Source of the DNA: Calditrichota bacterium
GTDB taxonomy: Bacteria > Zhuqueibacterota > Zhuqueibacteria > Residuimicrobiales > Krinioviventaceae
Reading direction: 5' to 3'
Length of the DNA stretch: 13,649 nt
NCBI GenBank assembly: GCA_003818595.1
Contig: RPQV01000032.1
Coordinates: forward strand, 1-13,649
Shown here in pieces: positions 10,801 through 13,649 of the stretch; position 1 is the stretch's first letter, and each line of letters starts with the position of its first letter. The position numbers were made by a program, and so were the translations under genes. Under the pieces are notes generated by a model, which saw only the letters and a program-made list of their open reading frames with translations, had not been told where the DNA came from and did no database searches.

Positions 10801-13649
10801 TCAGGTAAAATTGCGTGGTTTTAGGATCGAATTGGGTGAAATTGAGCAGGTGCTCCTTCGTCATTCAGCCCTCCTCCAGGTGGTGGTTTTAATGCAGTCC
10901 CTGGCAGACGCCAAAAGCGATCGTAAGTTGGTTGCCTATTACCAGGTCAAACCGGATTCTGCTCTTACGGTTGATGAATTGCGTGCAATGGTTAAAGATA
11001 GTCTGCCTGATTATATGATGCCGCAGGTTTTCATCCGCGTCGATGAAATTCCACTGACCGTGAACGGCAAAGTCGATCGTCGCCGATTGCCGCTGCCGAC
11101 TTTGGAGGACATTGGAACAACCGTCGAATATGTTGCTCCTCGGAATGATGAAGAGCGCGACATCGCAGCGGTGTGGAGTGAAGTGTTGGGAAAACCAGAA
11201 ATCGGCATTCATGATAATTTCTTCGATATTGGCGGACACTCGCTGTTGGCAACTCAGGTGATCTCTCGCCTGCGCGAATTATTGAATCTTGATATCCCTG
11301 TTGCGCTCATTTTTGAAGCGCCAACGGTAGCGGAAATGAACGAGAAGCTGCACGGATTGCAGACTACTGAACTCTCGACGCAGCTGATGCCCGTCTCTCG
11401 TGATCAAGAACTGCCATTATCTTTTGCACAGCAACGATTGTGGTTCCTTGATCAGCTGGAACCTGAGAGTCCGTTGTATAATCTGCCGGCAGCAGTGAGA
11501 CTGAAAGGTGAGCTTGATTTTGAAGCTTTTAAACAAAGTCTCGAGGCGATAGTTGAACGTCATGAAAGTTTGCGAACCATTTTTGCCGCTCAAGACGGTA
11601 AGCCCTATCAAGTCATTTCCCAAACGACATCTGATCTGCTGAAAATAGAGGATTGGTCTGCTCAAAGTGAAGAAGAGCATGAGAAACGGCTGGAAACCTT
11701 TCTCACCAGGGAATTTTCCAAACCGTTCAACTTGGCAGTTGGACCGCTCATCCGTGTATATCTGGTGCGCCTGCGCGAGAATGAAAGCCTTTTCGTTGTC
11801 AATATGCATCATATTATTTCCGACGGCTGGTCGATGAATGTTTTTATCAGCGAATTTGCTGAATTCTATGTTGCTTTTTCTAAAGGAGAGGCGCCGCGAC
11901 TTGCCGAACTATCCATTCAATACGCCGACTATGCCTTCCACCAGCGCGAGCGGCTCAGCGGTGACCAGCTCGAGCGGCATCTCGACTACTGGAAACGCAC
12001 TTTGACGGGGATTCCTGCTTTGCTTAATTTGCCGACGGATCATCCGCGTCCACCTATTCAAACCTATAATGGTGACACTGAAGCATTCTCTATCGATGCG
12101 GAGATCATCCGCAAACTGCATGCGCTGACCAATGAGCATGATGCAACTTTATTCATGGCGCTGTTAAGCGCTTTCCAAGTGCTCCTGCATCGTTATACCG
12201 GCCAGAACGATGTCGTTGTAGGGGTGCCGATTGCCAATCGCGTCAACAAACAGATCGAGGCATTGATCGGGTTTTTTGTAAATACCCTCGTCATGAGAAC
12301 AGATGTATCCAATGGTATGACTTTCCGAGACATCCTGCTGGAGGTTCGGAAAACGGCGCTCAACGCTTTTGAGCACCAGGATGTGCCTTTCGAGATGGTC
12401 GTCGATGCTGTTCAACCCGAACGCAATATGAGCCATTCGCCGCTTTTTCAGGTGATGTTTGTGCTTCAAAACATTCCTGCACAGCCGCATAATTTTTCGG
12501 ATGTAACCATTGAGCCGCTTGAAGCTGAAACTCGTTTGGCCAAATTCGACTTGACCCTGACATTGGCAGGCGGCGAAGATGGTTTTAACGGTTCGTTTGA
12601 ATACAATACTGATTTATTTGAAAGAGATGCCGTACAGCGGATGATCAGTCATTTCGTCAATATCCTTATCGCTGTCTCCGGTTCGCCTGATCAGCCCATT
12701 CATCGAATTCCACTGCTCGCGCCAGATGAGCGATCATCCATGCTGGTCATTTGTGGCAATGAGAACGCAGAATTTGGCGATGAGCGCTGTATTCATGAAC
12801 TTTTTGAACAGCAGGCTGCGCTGCGTCCTCAAGCCATCGCTGCAAGTTTTGAGGATCAGCATCTGACGTATGCCGAGCTCAATTCTCGCGCCGATCGACT
12901 CGCCCTATTTCTGCAAAAGAACCATGTCGGCGCCGACGATTTGGTCGGATTGTGCGTCGAACGATCATTGGATATGGTGATTGGGATTCTTGGAATTCTC
13001 AAGTCCGGCGCCGGATATGTGCCGATTGATCCCAACTATCCGGCGGACCGCAAAGAGTTCATCCTGGCGGATTCCGGAATGAAGATGTTGCTGACTCTGG
13101 AGCATATCCTGCAGGAACTGAAGAACATCGAGACGCCGACCTTTTGTCTCGATAGAGATTGGAACCTGGCAGAACTCGAAGCTGAGGGCGATTTGACGAG
13201 AACCTCAACCCCGCAAAACATCGCCTACATTATCTATACCAGCGGCTCCACCGGAAAGCCCAAAGGCGTAATGGTCACTCACGCCAATGTCACGCGGCTG
13301 TTTCATGCGACAAATGAGTGGTACCGATTTAATGAACACGACGTCTGGACATTATTTCATTCGCACGCTTTTGATTTTTCGGTGTGGGAACTTTGGGGCG
13401 CCTTGTTTTACGGTGGACGAGTGGTGATTGTGCCCTATATGGTCAGCCGATCGCCCGAGTTGTTCTACAAACTTTTAGCGCAGGAAAAGGTGACGGTACT
13501 CAATCAGACGCCATCTGCTTTTCGGCAACTGATCCAGAATGAGGAGATGGAGGGTGTGTCCGACCTCGCGTTGCGCTACGTCGTTTTTGGTGGCGATAAA
13601 CTTGAACTTTCAAGCCTTAAACCGTGGTTTACACGTCATGGCTATGCGC
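1748..13649 (+). CDS. Multimodular NRPS, C-A-PCP x3 then C-A (3' end beyond window)
   Basis: A giant synthetase subunit with 3967 codons visible and no in-frame stop to the right edge. Domain order by residue is: acidic N-terminal segment 1-27; C 28-470; A 488-990 with PCP serine at 1038; C 1098-1540; A about 1555-2056 with PCP serine 2105; C 2166-2605; A 2627-3116 with PCP serine 3165; C 3223-3660; A from 3682, cut. Each complete module should add one amino acid to the chain delivered by the upstream subunit. Every C domain has SFAQ(Q/E)RLWFLDQ and HHIISDG, and all complete A domains keep the motif-A10 lysine, so all look catalytically competent. No epimerase, methyltransferase or release domain is seen. 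The start at 1748 follows from the stop at 1733 and the GAGGG before it. Predicted residues are Orn, Asn, unknown, Thr. The remaining PCP and any further modules or thioesterase lie outside the window. Confidence 0.97.
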   Translation, partial: MRAGELDPNVDTKNLDSTFGEGEVYVLPMSFAQQRLWFLDQFEPESPFYNIPSGVRFKGTLNLAAFEKAVNEIIHRHETLRTTFRAVENEPCQIVHPFNERTFPIIDISHLPSSQITARVMNLARKEAATPFNLQQGPLLRVTIIRAAENDHVILFTMHHIISDGWSMGVFVREITVLYDAFIKGNRSPLPALPIQYGDFAEWQQTYITGEVLERQLHFWKSQLAGTLPILELPTDRPRPSVQTMVGANEEMIISTETTRAIRDVARQHGVTLFMTLLAAFKVLLHRYTSLDDIVVGSPIANRNRAEIEPLIGFFVNTLVLRSDLSGNPSFAELLKQIKKNTLDAYDHQDIPFERLVEVLQPQRDMAHSPLFQVMFILQNTPTNVDIEFSDVSLEMLDIDAGTSTFDLTLMVSESPNSFSVSAEYNTDLFNASTIKRLLRHFEMLLQAIAADASLSISDLTILPADEKESILRHWNDFDRQYDLNTCIHRLFEEQAARTPSSVAVVFENQILTYNELNRKANKLAAHLKNLGIGPDIKVSICLDKCIDLPIAVLGTLKAGGAYVPVDPTYPEDRILYMLQNSEATAVLSHKKYAPILSQQDSLIFYLDEQWPQIEGLSSENPQEYPDADNLAYMIYTSGSTGKAKGTMVAHKSIVNAYRAWEEDYHLRNGVNSHLQMASFSFDVFAGDFVRALCSGGKLVLTPRDHLLEADKLFDLMRREKVNCAEFVPAVLRNLISYLDETEIKLDFMKTLIAGSDIWYVKEYKAFLNYCEPDTRLINSFGLTEAAVDSTFFEGDLSEYAQERLVPIGRPFPNTRIFIVDEYLNLAPVGIPGELWVAGPNLARGYFGRPDLTAEKFIPNPFSDRPGERVYRTGDLARWLADGNIEFLGRIDHQIKIRGFRVELGEIESVLEKHPDVHHAVVIAREDIPGNKQLVGYVTVNDHTQPESADIRAFLKEYVPEYMVPSAIMILNSFPLTPNGKVDRKALPSPDQSVYSLAETYREPRTDSEIKLAAIWCHVLKLPRVGAEDNFFAIGGHSLLATQVMSRIRQIFHIDFPLRKLFEYVTIADLAQAIDRAIVGTTTEMPPMTKMPLDVEPVLSFAQERLWFLDQLEPDTPFYNIPDAIRIRGPLDVKRLQNCIQAVEERHDVLRSTFHHINGKPVVKIHETAQLDFQIADLSDKSAQERETESKHLIERAVQQPFNLSTLPLLRVLLIRFDQEDFILVSTMHHIISDGWSSNLLVSEIALLYDAGESDAHTLLPPLSFQYQDFAYWQRQWLKGEILDRELEFWKNELAGSPPLLNLPTDRPRPVMQTPNGDFISFELTKELTQALNAISQSQGVTLFMTLLSAFYVLLHRYSDQDDINVGTPVANRTRSELENIIGFFVNTLVLRGNLANDPTFDELLQRVKKASLSAFAHQDVPFEKIVDALKIERNMGHSPLFQVMFALQNTPTQEVVTETNLSIAPITAHSGTSKFDLTLFMVEEGECLSGGFEFNTDLFDVLTIRHFISHYTALLEEIVAHPRLCIDSYKMMTPREERKLLLDWNGISSLPVISDNLVTVFESISLTMLLIWPGKVAVEYEDQKMTYRELNRRANRLAHHLITLGVRPDVLVGLAIHRSIDMVVAILGILKAGGAYVPLDPTYPQDRLAYMLDDSRVSVLITSENLLPILPATQARILCMDRDWPQIETLPEVNPKVMVDPENLAYMIYTSGSTGKPKGAMITHRGLINYLDWVYKSYPLDKGRGSIVHSTIAFDATVTAVFAPILVGKTIILLPDDADLEALSRMLKQKKDFSLIKITPAHLEMLSEQIKPAEAAGLTRSFVIGGENLTADQVRFWQENAPNTLLFNEYGPTETVVGCVVYEAHQWPGIGSVPIGNAITNTYVYVLDRHLQLVPPGAPGELYIGGEGVARGYHHRPDLTAERFLPNPFTRRPGARLYKTGDWVRYLNNGKLIYLGRIDSQVKIRGYRIELGEIDAVLQNHPAIKTAVTIDREDKLGDKRLVSYYTLIDEMDPDQQELYSLLQRQLPDYMVPSALICLPELPLTANGKINRSALPQPDFTQLKRNPYVAPRTPHEELLAAIWKQVLHLDHVGVFDNFFELGGHSLLATQLMSRIRDAFLVDVPLRCLFESPQIAGLSRAVQEFKRQELDQHIPPLVPVSREGNLPLSFAQQRLWFLDQLSPENPFYNIPAAIRIMGKLDVPAVEKSINEIVNRHESLRTIFLQEKGVPRQVIQPSRLVELKITDLSHLTPESREEEMQRLVTEDAMMPFRLDQGLLFRTGLIRLAAEEHVFLFTMHHIISDGWSTGVLMNEFGFLYQTFLLNNPATLPELKIQYADYAAWQRQWLVGDELNRQIDFWRRSIGVNPPVLDLPTDYPRPAIQTFNGDAVAFEIPPDVMQGLIEIGRNNDSTLFMMLASAFQVLLHRYTRQDEILIGTPIANRNYSETEALIGFFVNTLVLRAEFSPKLTFLDLLAQVREFTLDAYAHQDIPFEQLVDLLEPERDMSRSPLFQAMFVHQNAPMKMKGEISTALTMETVEAQVRSAKFDLTLVMAEVENGLQAELEYNRDLFAPETMRRMAEHLQLILGDIVLNPHQRVAEISLITEQEKNFLQAVSGSTRIELPREKTLHQQFESMVNRLPDKPAVYCEGTTLSYEQLNQQANRLAHYLRQAGVSSETIVGISMNRSVQLIVAVLAVLKAGGAYVPIDPLYPQERIEYIFHDAGIGILLTESSLEHLFTSYSSMVISLDHAQDQLEMLSVENPENKILPEQLAYIIYTSGSTGRPKGAMLQHLGAVNMALRLSRIYELQHEHRKLMFASFSFDASVEEIFVTLFSGATLYLAKKHDILPGPDLVEYINQHEITHITLPPSVLVILPENELRGLKSISSAGEACSKSIADRWAGNRLLVNAYGPTENSVCASAFQVREMPNRAAVPIGKALDNVKLYVLDDQLEETPVGIPGELCISGIGLARGYLHRPDLTADKFVPNPLGDPGERLYRTGDLVRYLPDGNIEYLGRIDDQVKLRGFRIELGEIEQVLLRHSALLQVVVLMQSLADAKSDRKLVAYYQVKPDSALTVDELRAMVKDSLPDYMMPQVFIRVDEIPLTVNGKVDRRRLPLPTLEDIGTTVEYVAPRNDEERDIAAVWSEVLGKPEIGIHDNFFDIGGHSLLATQVISRLRELLNLDIPVALIFEAPTVAEMNEKLHGLQTTELSTQLMPVSRDQELPLSFAQQRLWFLDQLEPESPLYNLPAAVRLKGELDFEAFKQSLEAIVERHESLRTIFAAQDGKPYQVISQTTSDLLKIEDWSAQSEEEHEKRLETFLTREFSKPFNLAVGPLIRVYLVRLRENESLFVVNMHHIISDGWSMNVFISEFAEFYVAFSKGEAPRLAELSIQYADYAFHQRERLSGDQLERHLDYWKRTLTGIPALLNLPTDHPRPPIQTYNGDTEAFSIDAEIIRKLHALTNEHDATLFMALLSAFQVLLHRYTGQNDVVVGVPIANRVNKQIEALIGFFVNTLVMRTDVSNGMTFRDILLEVRKTALNAFEHQDVPFEMVVDAVQPERNMSHSPLFQVMFVLQNIPAQPHNFSDVTIEPLEAETRLAKFDLTLTLAGGEDGFNGSFEYNTDLFERDAVQRMISHFVNILIAVSGSPDQPIHRIPLLAPDERSSMLVICGNENAEFGDERCIHELFEQQAALRPQAIAASFEDQHLTYAELNSRADRLALFLQKNHVGADDLVGLCVERSLDMVIGILGILKSGAGYVPIDPNYPADRKEFILADSGMKMLLTLEHILQELKNIETPTFCLDRDWNLAELEAEGDLTRTSTPQNIAYIIYTSGSTGKPKGVMVTHANVTRLFHATNEWYRFNEHDVWTLFHSHAFDFSVWELWGALFYGGRVVIVPYMVSRSPELFYKLLAQEKVTVLNQTPSAFRQLIQNEEMEGVSDLALRYVVFGGDKLELSSLKPWFTRHGYA
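1829..3165 (+). other. Condensation domain C1 of second subunit (LCL-like)
   Basis: Catalyses peptide bond formation between the chain on PCP1 of the upstream protein and the ornithine-type residue on the next PCP. Motifs in order are SFAQQRLWFLDQ (from 1835), HRHETLRTTF, HHIISDGWS (2222-2248, both catalytic histidines present), YGDFAEWQ, IGFFVNTLVLR, HQDIPFERLVE and RDMAHSPLFQVMF. It is the only C domain in the window that must accept a donor from another polypeptide. The absence of an upstream epimerase suggests an L-donor type. Distinguishing LCL from DCL firmly needs a tree. Confidence 0.9.
3209..4717 (+). other. Adenylation domain A2, ornithine-type code
   Basis: Starts at IHRLFEEQAARTP and ends after PNGKVDRKALP (Lys codon 4688). 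Pocket segments are FSFDVFAGDF (Asp codon 3794), CAEFVPAVL, TLIAGSDIW and NSFGLTEAAVDS. Aligned to GrsA they give D-V-G-E-I-G-S-V-D-K. The ornithine domains of gramicidin S and tyrocidine synthetases, as I recall, read DVGEIGSIDK, one conservative difference. The acidic E278 and D331 fit a positively charged side chain. Ornithine is the confident inference; a related diamino acid is the alternative. Confidence 0.88.
3641..3669 (+). repeat. 29-base exact repeat, copy 1 (A2 motif A3)
   Basis: This stretch encodes AYMIYTSGS in A2 and is identical, base for base, to 6863-6891 in A3. The equivalent stretches in A1, A4 and A5 encode nearly the same residues with several different codons. Identity at silent positions suggests recent shared ancestry or gene conversion between modules 2 and 3. 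Confidence 0.75.
4748..4965 (+). other. Peptidyl carrier domain PCP2
   Basis: Carrier domain following A2, with DNFFAIGGHSLLATQ. The phosphopantetheine serine is codon 4859-4861. The usual acidic residue after FF (FFDLGG or FFELGG in the other carriers) is alanine here. This is a mild departure that should not prevent modification. Confidence 0.92.
5036..6365 (+). other. Condensation domain C2 of second subunit
   Basis: Joins the chain ending in the A2 residue to the A3 residue. Motifs are LSFAQERLWFLDQ (serine codon 5045), HHIISDGWS (5432-5458), YQDFAYWQ, IGFFVNTLVLR, HQDVPFEKIVD and RNMGHSPLFQVMF. The active site is intact. It follows a PCP without epimerase, which again fits an L-configured donor. 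Confidence 0.9.
6410..7918 (+). other. Adenylation domain A3, asparagine-like code
   Basis: Pocket segments are IAFDATVTAVF (Asp codon 7013), IKITPAHLE, FVIGGENLT and NEYGPTETVVGC. The A10 motif is TANGKINRSALP (Lys codon 7892). The aligned code is D-A-T-K-V-G-E-V-G-K. Asparagine domains that I recall read DLTK(L/I/V)GEVGK, so nine positions fit and 236 is Ala instead of Leu. Asparagine is favoured; aspartate codes usually have H at 322 rather than the E seen here. The opening of the domain is odd: after VTVFES comes ISLTMLLIWPGK, four residues longer than in modules 2 and 5 and without the usual helix pattern. Confidence 0.8.
6863..6891 (+). repeat. 29-base exact repeat, copy 2 (A3 motif A3)
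   Basis: Second copy of the repeat at 3641-3669, in the same frame and at the same position of the neighbouring A domain. The downstream pocket-forming regions of A2 and A3 differ strongly, so identity is local to the conserved core. Confidence 0.75.
7950..8190 (+). other. Peptidyl carrier domain PCP3
   Basis: Carrier domain with FDNFFELGGHSLLATQLMSR; the phosphopantetheine serine is codon 8060-8062. It ends in a linker containing VPVSREGNLP that runs straight into the next C domain. That linker is the intact version of the sequence at which the upstream subunit terminates. Confidence 0.93.
8243..9560 (+). other. Condensation domain C3 of second subunit
   Basis: Joins the asparagine-like residue to the unassigned residue of A4. 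Motifs are LPLSFAQQRLWFLDQ (serine codon 8249), NRHESLRTIF, HHIISDGWS (8636-8662), YADYAAWQ, IGFFVNTLVLR, HQDIPFEQLVD and RDMSRSPLFQAMF. The active-site histidines are present, and nothing suggests a dual condensation/epimerisation type. Confidence 0.9.
9626..11098 (+). other. Adenylation domain A4, unassigned substrate code
   Basis: Starts at LHQQFESMVNRLPDKPAV and ends after TVNGKVDRRRLP (Lys codon 11069). Core motifs YTSGSTGRPKG, YGPTENS, YRTGDLVRY and GRIDDQVKLRGFRIELGEIE are intact, so it should be active. Pocket segments are FSFDASVEEIF (Asp codon 10208, Glu codon 10220), HITLPPSVL, SISSAGEAC and NAYGPTENSVC, giving D-A-E-T-S-A-A-V-C-K. Overall it is most like the phenylalanine-type A1, including the AGExC signature and the AAVC half of the code. 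It replaces W239 with Glu and I299 with Ser. I do not recognise this code. A substrate with a polar or basic group is possible, but no assignment is justified. Confidence 0.85.
11130..11350 (+). other. Peptidyl carrier domain PCP4
   Basis: Carrier domain with HDNFFDIGGHSLLATQVISR; the phosphopantetheine serine is codon 11240-11242. A linker with MPVSRDQELP follows, leading directly into the fourth C domain. Confidence 0.93.
11414..12720 (+). other. Condensation domain C4 of second subunit
   Basis: Joins the A4 residue to the threonine-type residue. Motifs are LPLSFAQQRLWFLDQ (serine codon 11420), ERHESLRTIF, HHIISDGWS (11807-11833), YADYAFHQ, IGFFVNTLVMR, HQDVPFEMVVD and RNMSHSPLFQVMF. The active site is intact, and no epimerase separates it from the preceding carrier. 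Confidence 0.9.
12791..13649 (+). other. Adenylation domain A5 (cut at right edge), threonine-type code
   Basis: Begins with IHELFEQQAALRP and shows YTSGSTGKPKGVMVTH, HAFDFSVWELWGALFYGG (Asp codon 13373), LNQTPSAFRQL and YVVFGGDKL before the window ends. The visible pocket residues are D-F-W-N-V-G; positions 322, 330, 331 and 517 lie beyond the edge. Threonine domains, as I recall, read DFWN(I/V)GMVHK. The surrounding VSRSPELFYKLL sequence is also typical of that group. Threonine is likely; its carrier domain is not seen. Confidence 0.82.

Overview
The window lies entirely inside a large nonribosomal peptide synthetase (NRPS) locus. Two genes, both on the + strand and both cut by a window edge, fill nearly all of it. 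No tailoring, transport, resistance or regulatory gene, RNA gene, mobile element or CRISPR array is visible. The DNA looks bacterial: uninterrupted reading frames, a 41-base gap with a Shine-Dalgarno-like stretch, and LCL-type modular NRPS architecture. Base composition appears mid-range. I cannot name a phylum from the sequence.

Layout: (1) 1-1706 is the 3' end of one NRPS gene. It shows an adenylation (A) domain missing its first segment, a peptidyl carrier (PCP) domain and a short basic tail. (2) 1707-1747 is a short gap. (3) 1748-13649 is the 5' part of a second NRPS gene that stays open through the right edge (3967 codons visible). Its domain order is C-A-PCP / C-A-PCP / C-A-PCP / C-A..., a near-regular repeat of about 3.2 kb per module. 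All four C domains keep HHIISDG, and all four PCPs keep GGHS with the phosphopantetheine serine. There is no epimerisation, methylation, cyclisation, ketosynthase or thioesterase domain in the window.

Reading the ten-residue A-domain code by alignment to GrsA gives DAWTIAAVCK (phenylalanine type), DVGEIGSVDK (ornithine type), DATKVGEVGK (asparagine-like), DAETSAAVCK (no assignment I recognise) and DFWNVG... (threonine type, incomplete). By collinearity the window would add a segment ...Phe-Orn-Asn-X-Thr... to a longer peptide. The substrates are inferences from remembered codes, not measured facts.

The most interesting points are the unusual pocket of the fourth A domain, the gene boundary that falls in what looks like a former PCP-C linker with oppositely charged tails, a possible compensated double frameshift at the start of the third A domain, and nucleotide-level similarity between modules that suggests duplication or gene conversion. 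Nothing here requires a wholly new type of system. The novelty, if any, is in the product.
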